The notes under the pieces: model-generated | Databases searched by the model: none | The model's input: the letters and a program-made list of their open reading frames with translations, nothing else | Told to the model about the DNA's origin: nothing | NCBI GenBank assembly: GCA_963930655.1 | Contig: OZ005614.1 | Span: 806,001-870,000 of the forward strand | Direction: 5' to 3' | Length of the DNA stretch: 64,000 nucleotides | DNA from: Myrica gale | Lineage: Eukaryota; Streptophyta; Magnoliopsida; Fagales; Myricaceae | Part shown: positions 37,875 through 49,749 of the stretch, piece after piece | Numbering within the stretch: position 1 is the first letter of the stretch | Layout of the letters: each line of letters opens with the position of its first letter | Program-made: the position numbers and the translations under genes

Positions 37875-39592
37875 TTAAAATATTATTTTTTAAAGATTTC
37901 TATATTCTTTATTTAAAATTTATATTTTTGAATATTCGTATTATTATAACGGTCATATTTTTGAATACTAGAATATTGGTTCTCTATTCTAACAAAAAAA
38001 AACTAGAATAGATATCCTGCTAATAATGCTCTAACTATTATTGTTGGATCCAAACATGTAGTTATGATTAATCTTTTAGATTGAGTGATGCCTCTATATG
38101 CTATGTTACGAGTCCGCGACAAGAATTTCTAAATGATGGTCTCCCCAACAATAATGACTTCAAATTAGTTGCTCATCAAACTTTCAAAACCCTTGAAACG
38201 TAGCCTCGCTAATTAAGTGGTTTATTCGAAAGTCCCCCCTCTTGATAGTGCATAAACAAGATATTTCAGAAAGATAGGTGAGGGGTCTCTCCTTTGAGAG
38301 CAGCTGGGCTCATTATAGTGGAAGCATATGTAAGACTCTTTCATTGCTGTTGATGCACTGAGAAAAACTGAAGAAAATTTGACAAGATTCACCAGTCACA
38401 AATGCCGAATCTTGTGAAATTGAACTAATGGTAGTAGTAGCACCAAAAAACTGCAGATAGATCTGTATTTTTGCATTAATTGTAAGGTGATTCATTGGTA
38501 AGCAATTCGAAAGAAAAATATATGATTAAGCTGTTGTACGTTTCCTGTGGCTGTAAAGCTTTTGATCCGAGTACGTTTCCTACGTTTGTTTCTCTCCATG
38601 ATCAGGTCAGGTGGTATATATCCCAACTATTGGTTTAGCTTTGAAGTTTGCATTCGGTAGAAATTGCCATCTGGTGCAATTCTTGTAGGCATCATAATCT
38701 TGGGTTTGGTAAAGGGCTCACACGTGAGGGATAATAAAATATTATTTTTTAAAGATTTCTATATTCTTTATTTAAAATTTATATTTTTGAATATTCGTAT
38801 TATTATAACGGTCATATTTTTGAATACTAGAATATTGGTTCTCTATTCTAACAAAAAAAAACTAGAATAGATATCCTGCTAATAATGCTCTAACTATTAT
38901 TGTTGGGTCCAAACATGTAGTTATGATTAATCTTTTAGATTGAGTGATGCCTCTATATGCTATGTTACGAGTCCGCGACAAGAATTTCTAAATGATGGTC
39001 TCCCCAACAATAATGACTTCAAATTAGTTGCTCATCAAACTTTCAAAACCCTTGAAACGTAGCCTCGCTAATTAAGTGGTTTATTCGAAAGTCCCCCCTC
39101 TTGATAGTGCATAAACAAGATATTTCAGAAAGATAGGTGAGGGGTCTCTCCTTTGAGAGCAGCTGGGCTCATTATAGTGGAAGCATATGTAAGACTCTTT
39201 CATTGCTGTTGATGCACTGAGAAAAACTGAAGAAAATTTGACAAGATTCACCAGTCACAAATGCCGAATCTTGTGAAATTGAACTAATGGTAGTAGTAGC
39301 ACCAAAAAACTGCAGATAGATCTGTATTTTTGCATTAATTGTAAGGTGATTCATTGGTAAGCAATTCGAAAGAAAAATATATGATTAAGCTGTTGTACGT
39401 TTCCTGTGGCTGTAAAGCTTTTGATCCGAGTACGTTTCCTACGTTTGTTTCTCTCCATGATCAGGTCAGGTGGTATATATCCCAACTATTGGTTTAGCTT
39501 TGAAGTTTGCATTCGGTAGAAATTGCCATCTGGTGCAATTCTTGTAGGCATCATAATCTTGGGTTTGGTAAAGGGCTCACACGTGAGGGATA
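37875..39592. repeat. Recent 859-bp tandem duplication
   Basis: Copies 37875-38733 and 38734-39592 are direct, adjacent and almost identical. The only difference I saw is A at 38048 versus G at 38907 (changing 'ggatcc' to 'gggtcc'). The junction reads 'cacgtgagggata' then 'ataaaatatt', while the outer copy continues 'gggatatgtc'. Each copy contains the same 60-codon minus-strand open frame (38313-38495 and 39172-39354) with no recognised function. No retroelement signature is seen at the edges. Confidence 0.92.
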
Positions 39593-41121
39593 TGTCAAAA
39601 GACTCATCTGAGACTCCTCAAACAGTGTGAGACTGGAACAATGGTTTTATAGCACAAACATCACGAGAATAATCTAAATTACCTTATACCAACCAAATTT
39701 TTTATAAAAGAGCTTCTGAATATGACATAGGAAGACCAATAACACGAGATTAGGTAGTGAGGCAGGGTAATCAATCATTGCTGGTGGGTTTATCCCCCCG
39801 TATCAAGCATGTTTGCTCTAGATTAAATTTTTTTCTAGTGGGTAGGCATTTGGTCCTAATTAAAACTTTATTATCAAACTTATATATCTCTTTATTTTAG
39901 TACTTTATTTAGCTTCTTCCTATAGTTTGATTTCAGTCCTCAAGACCCTTGTAGATGAATCAGAAAACCACACTTTTAGCCAATCTAGAGTAGGCTAGTG
40001 TCTCCTGGCACAGCCTCTAGAGTAGTGATGTTAGTGCGCAGATGGATTTCGATATATTATAAAATGGGTACCCATTATTTTCTGCATAGAAAAAACAAAA
40101 GGGTACTCATTATTTTCCACCACCAGGTTTGCAGTTTCCTACGGTGATTGTTAAGATAAGTGAAAGATAAGAAAGAAAAAAATGTATTTTTGTCTCTATA
40201 TAAATTATACAGTAATAGCCTTTATATGGTACCTTCAATGATAATAAATTAGAGATACGATTATAATCCAAAATATCTTATAATAATGATAAATATTCTA
40301 ACAGTGATAAAAGGTAGTGATGTGGGTAATCACTCACACAAAAAGTATCAAATAGGACAGAAGCACCGTAGTTAATATAGCTCCACTAAGGAGACGTAGA
40401 GGGTCCATTATTGTTTATCGGACAACATTTGTTTGGTCTACAGGAAGAAAAATATTGACAGGGAAAAGTCCAGGAAAAGTGATGCCCCACAGAAATGTGC
40501 AGCAGGACAGAAGCAACAGCAACTGGGGTCATGGGCCTTCTCCAATTAACGGACTTCAAATGGAGTTATTCTATTAGATGTCCCAAGATCACACTCGTTA
40601 ATTCACATTAGTGGGACTTTAAGCCATTATGCGTCGATTAATAATGGTTTCTGCAGGCTTATAGAATAGGATTTAATTAGGCTCTCTCCTTTTCTGGATA
40701 GTCCAGCAGTGGAATTCTAATTAAACTGTGAATAGTATGAGAACAAGTAAACCTACCTATGTACGTATGAACGACTTTAGGCTCTCTTCTTGTCTGGATA
40801 GTTACGTAGTTCGTTATTATGTTAAGCATTATTGTGCTGAGCATGCTAAGCGATGATTGAGATTAAAAGCTGAAAAATTCAAAGATTCAGATCATGTCAC
40901 ATCAATTAAATGTTTTGAATGTTTTAAATGATATGTTTAACCACAGTCGATCTCCAGTTTTTAATCTCAGTCATCACTCCAAATGCTTAGCAGAATAGTA
41001 TTTTAATATAATAACCGAACTCGATAGTCATGTGAGTCCAGCCGTGGAATTCTAATTAAACTGTGAATAGTGTGAGAACAAGTAAACCTACCTATGTACG
41101 TATCGACTTTAACTATTTTAA
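39593..41121. other. Promoter-side intergenic region of the zinc-finger gene
   Basis: No gene seen. It contains a 75-bp direct duplication (40701-40778 and 41037-41110) around a MITE-like palindromic insert, described separately. Confidence 0.55.
40701..41110. repeat. 75-bp direct repeat flanking a palindromic insert
   Basis: 'gtccagc.gtggaattctaat' and the following 55 bases occur at 40701-40778 and again at 41037-41110 with a few changes. Between them, about 40812-41022 has long inverted ends ('ttcgttattatgttaagca' against 'ttttaatataataaccgaa', and 'tgagattaaaagctg' against 'ccagtttttaatctcag'), a MITE-like fold-back. Confidence 0.65.
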
Positions 41122-41191
41122 GGGCAATGCCCCACGTCCCGCCCCCACGTCCCACGCTGGCGGGACGTGGGCGGGACGCCCAGCACAGCCC
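41122..41191. mobile_element. 70-bp GC-rich palindromic MITE with 9-bp target duplication
   Basis: The segment folds on itself: 'cacgtcccgcccccacgtccc' against 'gggacgtgggcgggacg' with the loop 'acgctggc'. It is flanked by identical 'ctattttaa' at 41113-41121 and 41192-41200. An 8-9 base duplication fits hAT or Mutator-type insertion. It sits 72 bases upstream of the zinc-finger start codon, in its promoter or 5' leader. Confidence 0.75.
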
Positions 41192-41262
41192 CTATTTTAA
41201 ACCCATGTCCAACAGTGTACCCTTCTAGCATATATAGCTCACAGCATTTACTGTCTTTTCCC

Positions 41263-42153
41263 ATGAATGACTTTCGGTTTTATCATCATAATTTGCCAAG
41301 TCAAAGGGGTGTGTTGTTCTCTCCGATGGAACCAACAAAGGACGAGCCCTGTCCGTCTAATACTCCAAGCATTTTCCCTGTTCAAGAGGCTCCGCCATGT
41401 CCGAATACGCCTCTGCAACACCCGGAAGAAAACAAGCAGGGAGTTGTTGAAGAAGACGAAGGAGAAAACGCGACAAAGCCGGATATCCTTCTAGATCTGA
41501 ATCTCTCTAGCGAGGATGTAGTTCGTGGGTTCGATGCAGAACTCAATCTCATTGATTGTTTGGACGTGGGTTCATCTCAGGCTCCATCAGATACCCCCCG
41601 AGCTTCTTATTCTGAGCCACGAGTTTTCTCGTGCAACTATTGCCAAAGAAAATTCTACAGTTCACAAGCACTTGGAGGACACCAAAATGCCCACAAAAGA
41701 GAGAGGACTTTGGCAAAGAGAGGTCAAAGGATGGGGGCGCACATCGTGGCCTCAGCAGCAGCTTTCGGCCATTCCCTTCACCACTACCACCACTATTCGA
41801 GCATGGCTGCTCTTCCTCTTCACGGTGCTTACAACAGATCCCTTGGCCTTCAGGTGCATTCGGCGATCCAAAAGCCTTCTCACAGATCATCTTCTGGTGG
41901 GTTCTATGCGCCTCACAGCTGGTCAAAACCCCTCATTAACCAGCAACCAGCAGTCGGGAAGCTAGGAGTTGAGAATTTTCACGCAACAGTAGGATCACAG
42001 TCGCGAGGCGGTGTTGGTAGATTTGGATTGGTAAGAACGATGAACGGTTCTCCAGCCAACGAAGAACTCGGTGGATTTTGGTTCCCAGGTAGTAGTCTTT
42101 GCAGGACTAGTCAAGAGGAAGGGAAGAAGCTCGACTTGTCTCTCAAGCTATAA
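41263..42153 (+). CDS. Single C2H2 zinc-finger, EAR-motif repressor (ZFP1/3/4/7 type)
   Basis: A nuclear transcription factor of the plant single-finger group. ATG at 41263 is the first in frame; the open frame continues 5' only through the palindromic insertion and has no earlier ATG. The product is 296 residues, intronless as usual in this family. An EAR repression motif LDLNL lies at about 77-81 and a second, DLSLKL, ends the protein. The finger uses Cys124, Cys127, His140 and His144 with the plant signature QALGGH at 135-140. The following [13 protein letters not shown] basic stretch and [11 protein letters not shown] block are typical of ZFP1/ZFP3/ZFP4 relatives. Such proteins act in hormone response and trichome or organ development, but the exact orthologue is uncertain. 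Confidence 0.92.
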   Translation: MNDFRFYHHNLPSQRGVLFSPMEPTKDEPCPSNTPSIFPVQEAPPCPNTPLQHPEENKQGVVEEDEGENATKPDILLDLNLSSEDVVRGFDAELNLIDCLDVGSSQAPSDTPRASYSEPRVFSCNYCQRKFYSSQALGGHQNAHKRERTLAKRGQRMGAHIVASAAAFGHSLHHYHHYSSMAALPLHGAYNRSLGLQVHSAIQKPSHRSSSGGFYAPHSWSKPLINQQPAVGKLGVENFHATVGSQSRGGVGRFGLVRTMNGSPANEELGGFWFPGSSLCRTSQEEGKKLDLSLKL

Positions 42154-43448
42154 ACCCACTTCATCTTTTATTATCTTCTTGCATTTTCACTTTGTTTCTT
42201 GTCGGAAGTTTGTTCAAATCTTCCCTGACCATTTGCAGTAATATACAATAGGATTGCGTATTAGAATGAGAATTTTCCTTTTTTTCTGTATGTTTCTTTA
42301 CTGGAAGGTATCAACTGATACTTGGATGACAATATATTTTTACCCATTTAAGATGGGATCATTTGTTTCTCTGACTACTTACAGGTCTCCAAACTTGAGT
42401 GAAAAGGAGCTTGAAGTAGAACTAAAAACTGTATAAATGAGGAGATAATTTCTCCAAAGTTTCGACATATATATCAAAATTGGGATCTTGACTCTAATAT
42501 TGTTACTGGGATGTACCAAATGCAGAATTTTTCCCAGTAAAATTGCCCGCCAAGCCATCTTCCAAACCTCCTTTGTATCAGTCCAAAAACATAGAAATTG
42601 TGTTAATTTGGGTGCCTCAAGATCAAAGGAAACCGTAGGATCCATGCTTGGTTGCAGAACTTCCAACGGCCGGCCGGCTATTGTTTGTTCTTGTTTATCA
42701 AAACCCACTTCCAACCCGAAAAATTAACAACATTTTAGAATCCCTCAAATGCTGGGTCAATAAAGAAAAAAGCCATATCGCTTAAGCTGGGACAACATTT
42801 TAGAATCAAGGCTTTACAAATTGAAAAAAAGCTTTAATAAACACAAGAAGGGCCAATACGAAAGAGTTCACATGAAGTTCCCACTCCATTGAAAAAAAGG
42901 AAAGAAAAGAAAAGGATTTAAGGAACATCAAAAGGCCAATAACAAAAAGATTAGACGGATTTTGTGCAGCTATCAACCAAAAAAGTAATAAGAAAAAGCA
43001 AACACAAGTCATTGGATAAACTTTAAGAATATAACTTACAATAGAAATTGTTTTCTTGTCCACACATGCAAAGTTAGATAAGGACTTGCTCCACTATTAT
43101 AATCTCCCCAAGTGGAGAGCATTTTTGTCCTGTATCGAGGAGCGTGTAGTGGGTCACTTTCATCAAGTATATCGAAATCTAGGAAAGATTTAGTTCTATA
43201 CTTATCTTATGTAAAAGTCCGTCTACATCGTATCACATTTTACATGAACTTGTTTATAATATTAGGAAGTTTGCTAGGTAGGTGCAAGTCATTAGAACCT
43301 GCCACCCTAATAAAGTAGGTTTTGCAGTGGTGGCCCTCGTAAAATGTTGTATTTTTTTTGTGACCCTACTTATAGTAGTAAATAATTAATCTTGCTTGAT
43401 TATTGGTTAAAGATAAAATCTTCTTATTGACATAGAAGAGTATATTAG

Positions 43449-43702
43449 GGCGCTTGAGAGAACCATGACGAAGGAACTCGGCAAAATGATCCCGTAACTT
43501 CGGGAGAAGGGGTGCTCTCCTATCTTTTGATTAGAAAAGCGGCACATACCAGGGGGTAGCGACTGTTTATTAAAAACACAGGACTCTGCTAAGTGGTAAC
43601 ACGATGTATAGAGTCTGACCTGCCTGGTGCTGGAAGGTCGGAAGAAGAAGTGTTATAAGCTTTGAATGGAAGCCCCGGTAAACGGCGTCAGCAGTAACTC
43701 TG
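43449..43702 (+). pseudogene. Nuclear copy of mitochondrial 26S rRNA fragment (NUMT)
   Basis: The stretch reads as plant mitochondrial large-subunit rRNA: 'gcgcttgagagaaccatg', 'cggcaaaatgatcccgtaac', 'cttcgggagaaggggtgctc', 'aacacaggactctgctaagt', 'gaagccccggtaaacggcg'. It is only about 250 bases of a roughly 3.3-kb rRNA and carries small changes ('ggcgtcagcagtaactc' where an undamaged copy lacks the extra bases; 'acctgcctggtgctgg' shortened). It is therefore a non-functional transferred piece. Confidence 0.88.
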
Positions 43703-44194
43703 TATATTTGCTCTTAAATGCTAAAGATCTAACACTAATTTAAGCAAGGATATGTATAGGATTCTCAATGATCATATAATCTTTAAATCTTTCTCCTTTT
43801 TCTTTCGTTGAGGCGAAGAGTGGGCCACTTCATCTTGTAGCCGAGGAATCTTTGTAGCGGCTCCTGAGAAAGCTCCTATTTGTAAATCCCAATATTTGCT
43901 TTTTTCTGTCGGGTTTCCAAGTATACACGACAAAGGTCTCAATATGGCCTCGAAAAAAGGGGCTTTGCTATTGGTTCTTATTGCCAATGGGATCATCAAT
44001 TCTTTCCAATGGGATGGAATTTTTCCACCTTGCTAGTTCATTGCGCCGCCCGAGGTACCGAAGGATCTACTACTTTTTGTGATATATTTGGTACTGAGGC
44101 TTCGTTTTGAGCTTCTCCACTTGCTCAAAGAAAGTATTAAATATGTAATTGAAATAGAAAAACAAACAAATAAGAGAGAAATTAGAACTCACTT

Positions 44195-44300
44195 GGATAG
44201 CTCAAGTGGCGGTAGGGGCCTTAAGAGTGTAGATTAGACGCATATTTAGAGGTTTAAACCACCATAGAGGCTGCTCAGTTTTTTCAAAAAAAAAAAAATT
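44195..44300 (+). mobile_element. SINE-like element with poly-A tail
   Basis: The A-box-like 'ggatagctcaagtggcggtagg' is followed by a degenerate B-box-like 'ggtttaaacc' and a 13-base poly-A run. Flanks 'aaatta' partly repeat. A tRNA-derived SINE is the simplest reading. Confidence 0.6.
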
Positions 44301-46152
44301 AAGTTACGATGAGCTCAATTCATGCTGATAATAAATTAGGTCCGTCCGAACTCAATATACATGAATAAGTGCTCAAATTTCTTTTGTTACAAAAAAAAAA
44401 GTGACTATTAGTAAATCGTGTGTTCTAAAGATGTAACTATTAGTAAGAATGTGAAGTGTAATGCAAAACTACCATAATTCCAGCCGATAGCGTGGATAGT
44501 GGTGAGTCCAAGATCTTTAGGACCACTCTATGCCTCTTATCTTATAGACAGCTTTACGAGTTTCTATATATTCTCTTTTAGAGATAGTTCACGTGTTTCT
44601 GTATATTCTGATTTTATCAATACCCATACCAACATGCTTCTCCCGTTTCAAATGGGTTGTTTAGACTAGCCGTTGATATGTTTTCAATGCTTTTTGGTCG
44701 AAATTTGGATCTCTTTAAATCGTGTGGCGCTTGAGAACGTGACAGTTAACGCTTTTAAAGGCTAAATTGAATTGATCAATAGCTCTGAACTCAAAGGTGA
44801 AATTACAATAAGACGCAGCTGAGGGGCCAAGAACATAATTTGACTAAAATGAACGTGACACTCTTAATTAGAAACAGAATCATTGTAGAAATAATTGCAG
44901 CGATCACATGGGCCAATATTGACAACAAAAAGTGAATCCCTAGATTCATGGAGATATAGAACGGCATATAAGTTATCATGCGTGCATATCCAACCATTTG
45001 AGTCTCCAACAATTATTCCAATAATTACATATCCAATGGATTGAAATAAATCTTCGGAAAGCGTTGAGGAAATAATAGCAGCAAATGAATAAAGTAAAAG
45101 ACATGACCCGATACCTAACACATGAGAACAGGGCCAATCCCTCCGATTCTCCGAAGCAAAATAGAATTCGGAGGATATTGGGGGAATCAGGTACCAAAGG
45201 AGATCATGTTGCAGGCAAGGCCTAACACATGCAATAAGGGAAGCAAATCAACTCTAAGAAGAGAAGCCAGAATGTCTGTCATTTTTGTATTTAAGGACGG
45301 ACCGTCTCATCAGGTGATTATAACTTCGTCAAGCATGTCACAACATATCAACACAACCTAACACACATATAGAAGGGAGTGATGCAAGGCATTAAGAACA
45401 CAGATCACGCTCTGTAGCAGAGCAGGGCATAAATTGGCTCCTAATTCAAGTCACTGTTGGCTTACTTCTGTGTCTAAATGAATATGACCCTATGCGCTTC
45501 TCTACATGCATATCTTGGTGGAAAAATAAAAACAACGAAAGATTAGATTCGTTATTTTTATCTTCATCAACAAGTTCCATAACCATACAAGCAGGGGATT
45601 ATACACATTTAAAGGAAGTAAATATGTGACTGTTTTGTCATGCATGTTATATATTAGATATCTTTCATATGAGAAGCAGTATAATTAGCATGGAGAAGAT
45701 AATTCAGAAATCAGAATAAAAAAGTATTAGAAAGGAGCAATATGGCATATACCAAGGATATATGTTAGAGATGCCTTAACTTTCTCCTTCTATACCCCAA
45801 CTTGGGTAACAATAATAAGATAAAACAAAGAACATATCAGATAAGAATTTGTAGATCATTTATTAGAAAGTGTTCCGGATGACGCTACAAAGAATCTCTA
45901 AGACCATTTCTCAAGTTTCTAATTTACTAGTTGTAAATAAACACAATCAGTGGCATCACATAGCTGCATACAACAGTTGCTACTTCTCAATTATTGCAGT
46001 ATGGAGTAGCTACATGCTGTATACACTTGAAAAATTGTCAATGATTCTTGCATACATATTGACTACCTACTGCAGCAACATCCGTAATATCAAACTCCAA
46101 ATGAAAATTTTGGGGCAATGAACCTCGCACAGGCCGGATGAAGTACAATCTT

Positions 46153-47535
46153 CTATAGTTCAACAAAAGTCTTGACATCTCCGAACCATCGGATAAGTTC
46201 AGTTCTATCTTTGTTCATCATATATTCATGCAAGAAAACAGCAAGTTCGTCATTTACCCCCCTTGCGTTTAAGTAGTCCTTTAGCGGCTTCTGAATCTGA
46301 GCGCCCAGTTTCCTGTAGACAACAACAATGATCCTATGTTGTTAGGTAGTTTTGGGCCTTATCAATCCCAAAAGCTAGCTCAAGAGGTGAGGTTTTCTCT
46401 CACACTTATAAACTGACCACCAACTCATTCCACAACCGATGTGGGACAACCCCAACAATCTCTCCCTCACATATCGGGCCCTGGGTTGGATGCAGAGGGC
46501 TCACACTTATAAACTGACCACCAACCCCTTCCACAACCGATGTGGGACAACCCCAACAGATGTCTCCACCAATACGAAAGCTCCAAACTCCAAACATCCA
46601 GAAACAAATATTGGCTTCAAGAGGTCACAAAATTCAGTGCTAAATGTAGCCAACTGAAGTCAATCCAGACAAAAAAACGTTTCAACTGAGAAATGAACCG
46701 ACGATGTCTACAAGTATAGTACCTAAAATCAGGTCCCAAGTAAGGCATGGCCCGCATTCGATCACGCTTAAGCATATAAACTTTCTGAACCTCCACAGAA
46801 TCGGGCCAAGCGGAGCACAGAAACTCCAATTCATCACAAACATCGCCCCTGGAGATATCAACAAGCAAACTAAGGTGAAGGCGTACATCTTCCCCATAGC
46901 TATCATCTCCAGGCTTAGGAACAGAGACGCACCCATCAAACATAGTGGCTTCGATTTTGATATTCTCATTGTCTTCGAATCGACTTTGCATTGTGATCAC
47001 TGCTCACCCGGTCGATCTTCTACCGTAAAGGAATTGAATTTTGTTGCGGCCTATATTATAATTCCCCATAAGAAACATTAAGGCCAAGGGAAAAAGATAT
47101 AAGAATCGAAGTTTAGTTTGGAGATATCAAAAGTCCCATCAATTGCTCCAATTTCGGAACCAACCGAAAAATAGGAATATGCAACTAAAGAACAGCAAAT
47201 CTTGCTCTTTTCCGGCATTTTCTCGTTTACCACATCGAGACCCAGAAAGTTGAGAAACATGAAGTTGTAGTGGGTATCAACTAGGAACAGACCTGATGAG
47301 GAGGAGCGTACTCGGACTGATACTCGATCTCGGCTCGGAGGACTCTGAGGATGTTAGCTTCAAAGGGCGATTTGGGAATCGGGTTCGAAGAGTAGGGTCT
47401 GGCTTGGAAGTAAGAAGTTAAAATGACATTCGGCGATTGGAGTGAAGAGTCATGCCGATGAAGTCCACGTATAAGGGTGGTTTTGGACGAAGAAGAACGA
47501 AACGTTCTTTGAGCCATTCCGATAAAGCCAGCCAT
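46153..47535 (-). pseudogene. MAM33/p32-family mitochondrial matrix protein, frameshifted
   Basis: The family (At2g39795-like, yeast MAM33, animal p32/C1QBP) forms acidic trimers in the mitochondrial matrix. Three minus-strand exons: 47535-47293, 47050-46723 and 46312-46153, with GT-AG introns. The N-terminus (MAGFIGMAQRTFRSSSSKTTL) looks like a mitochondrial presequence. Exon 2 starts in frame (KFNSFTVEDRPGEQ) but then reads TGA at 46999-46997; from 46997 on the next frame carries ITMQSRFEDNENIKIEA through GPDFR, and exon 3 gives VNDELAVFLHEYMMNKDRTELIRW and a normal stop. Orthologues have Trp at this point, so one base is missing from TGG. The remaining frame and splice phases are otherwise intact (about 243 residues). 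It could be a very young pseudogene or a sequencing error. Confidence 0.85.
46340..46559 (-). mobile_element. LTR/TRIM-like fragment with duplicated CCGATGTGGGAC unit in an intron
   Basis: On the minus strand, 46457-46340 begins 'tgttggggttgtcccacatc' and ends 'ctacctaaca', the TG...CA ends and typical opening of a plant LTR or TRIM. A second copy of the 'cacttataaactgaccacca...ccgatgtgggacaaccccaaca' part lies at about 46502-46559. Flanks 'tatgt' and 'gatgt' agree at 4 of 5 bases. It lies in intron 2 of the MAM33-like gene. Confidence 0.55.
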
Positions 47536-49749
47536 TTTAATTTCACTGGTATTGAGAGTGGAATTTACCGAATTTGTTTAGGGTTTTAGGAGACGAGAGA
47601 AGGGGTTTAAGGATCGAATCCTCCCAAATTACAGGAAAAACGTTAGACTGCCATCTTCATATAATCAGAACCGTACGTACAAAAGCTTAAGGCATTTAAA
47701 CGGGTAAGATGGTGCCAGCACACCCAGCAGACCGCACCGTTTGTCCCAGATGATCACTATCCGGAATTCTCATTTCCAAAGGTGTCAGGCCCAAACTTGA
47801 GTAATCCCTCGATCGGTGTGGTAGGACATTCTCCTCTACAAAAGACTCGGGTCGTTCTCCTTACCTTCTTCATTGGTCCTTCTTGCCTTTCCTAACCGTC
47901 ATAAAAATATTACCACTCGATCGGCATGGTATACTCCAGGCCCGTGAGGCCCGTGACCTTCTTTTTCTTGGGTTCGTGGTGGCAATTTGGCGGTGACTCG
48001 AATCTATTTCCAGTTCCTTCTGGAAATTCATTCAGCCGGAAATAAAATGTTGAACTGTTATGGACCAAAACATTTTGGAGTATAATATTTGCTGCTTTCT
48101 CTCTTTCCTCTCTTACTTTGTTACTGTTCAACCGGATATGGTAAGATTGAGAACATGATGAATTGGAGTACAGATAAGTGGAGCCTTCGTAATCATCTTT
48201 TGATAACATGATTCTGGGTGCACAGGTCTTCAACATTTCAATTGTAAGATGATTTCAATTTATGATGTTAAGAATCACCACAGTGCTCAGAAGTCAAGTA
48301 TTCTTGCAAAAATCACTGAAAGAGTGTCCTCAGATCTGGAGACTCCGACGACCAAGTTAGATCTCAAGAAAATGTTGAGTATTATGAAAATATAATTGAG
48401 TTTAGGTCTAATGAGGAGAGTAGCTGAATTTTTTTACTTGCACCGACGTCGTAGTCATTTTAGGAGACTACCTCTTAAGATAGTAAAATTTAATGAGGAA
48501 AGTTCTCGAACAAGTATGATGTTTAAGAGGAGTCATGAGACTATCATAATCTTATTCTTGGTCGGATAATCAAAATACGACGTGCGCTAATGGACTCGAG
48601 CCCGAGCCGTCGGGCTTTTCGAAGACCTGAGTATTTCATGCTCCCATCTCTTCCTATTTCACAAATAGTCTCTTAATGCTCTGCACCGAAGTCTCAACAT
48701 TCTCCTTCTTACCACTGAACTATTTGGTTTCTAGTGAACCAAATCATATCCATCGGGATGGCGGCAAAGCGAATAAACTGTGATACATCCCAGGGAGATT
48801 CCTTCCAAGCAAGAGTAGCCAGGGGCAGTAGACAAATATAAATGCTCTAGAGATTCCTCCTCCATGCAGCAGATGGGGCATGATAGATTATCAGGGCCCA
48901 GATCAAATGTACGATTGCTTAGAAAGACTAGTTCTGTCAATCGCCAGTTACAGTCGAGGAGCCCAATAATACAAAAGTTCATAGGGCCAATGTAGATAGA
49001 TAACAGATATGCGCCGGGAACATGATTATTTGTAGCTTTCTTGATTAAAAGGTCAAAATTCGTGGTGGGTTAAATCTGAATGAATCAAGGACGTTATATA
49101 GCCCACTGCCTAAGTTAAGGTGATCCCCTGTTCCACAAGGCTTCTTCAATAATAGTATCAAAAGGCCCCAAGAATGTAGAATTCGAACACCCTAGACATA
49201 AAATTAGCTCGTCGATCATCAGCAAAACCTATACAAAAATACCTGCATAAAGATGTTATAAATATGGTAATTAAGCTTAATTCGGTCCTGGTAGATCTAA
49301 TAATCTATGTGTACAAGGTAATTGATCTTTTGGATACTGAAAGCATCGGAACGATATACTACCATAATTTTCTTTCTGAAACGTGTATATAAATGAAAAT
49401 AAAAGTATTGATTCAGACAAGGTAATGAACATTTGAAGTTACAAATTAGCAAAGAAGTCGCCAGCTGCATGATACGTGATGATATCCGACTAGTGCAAAT
49501 GATGTTCTGGATTGAGACTTTTGGTAATTAAATGTTGGTGAGAATTTCAAAGCCTTATCTGTAAAGCTGAAGAGGTGAGATAGGTCACATGACCTAGCCA
49601 AAACCTGACTGTAATACAATCTCCAAGAAGCACATGATCACGAGCCTCGGACAGAGTACAACAAGACATTCCCACCTCCCTATTGAAACAAAACCCAGAA
49701 GTTCAACTACAAACCTTCACACCTTCTGCCAAAATTGTGAAAAGAATCA
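47536..49749. other. Intergenic region with LINE remnant
   Basis: Promoters of the MAM33-like gene (left) and the UGT (right). It contains a minus-strand zf-RVT remnant (48731-48982). The 108-codon open frame at 47910-48236 has no similarity that I recognise. Confidence 0.5.
48731..48982 (-). pseudogene. LINE zf-RVT domain remnant
   Basis: The frame reads DLGPDNLSCPICCMEEESLEHLYL, the Cys-x2-Cys plus LEHL pattern of the zinc-binding domain that ends plant LINE ORF2. In a shifted frame it continues as LATLAWKESPWD...IPMDMIWFTRN, also family-like. It is a short decayed fragment. Confidence 0.65.

Larger units (their letters stand above)
42154..46152. other. Intergenic region with organelle DNA and SINE
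   Basis: It begins with the zinc-finger 3' UTR. No nuclear gene is supported. It contains the mitochondrial rRNA fragment (43449-43702), an unassigned 75-codon open frame next to it (43999-43772, minus) that might share its origin, and a SINE-like element (44195-44300). Short open frames at 44803-45197 are not recognisable. Confidence 0.5.

Noticed and set aside
41167..41262. N-terminal extension of the zinc-finger open frame
   Set aside because: It starts at a GTG inside a palindromic insertion and has no ATG; the first ATG at 41263 fits the family.
41525..41965. Second- and third-frame ORFs within the zinc-finger gene
   Set aside because: They are shadows of the long coding frame, which has a clear zinc finger and EAR motifs.
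44803..45197. Membrane-protein-like minus-strand frames
   Set aside because: Three overlapping frames are all hydrophobic because the DNA is AT-rich; none resembles a known protein and no splice context is seen.
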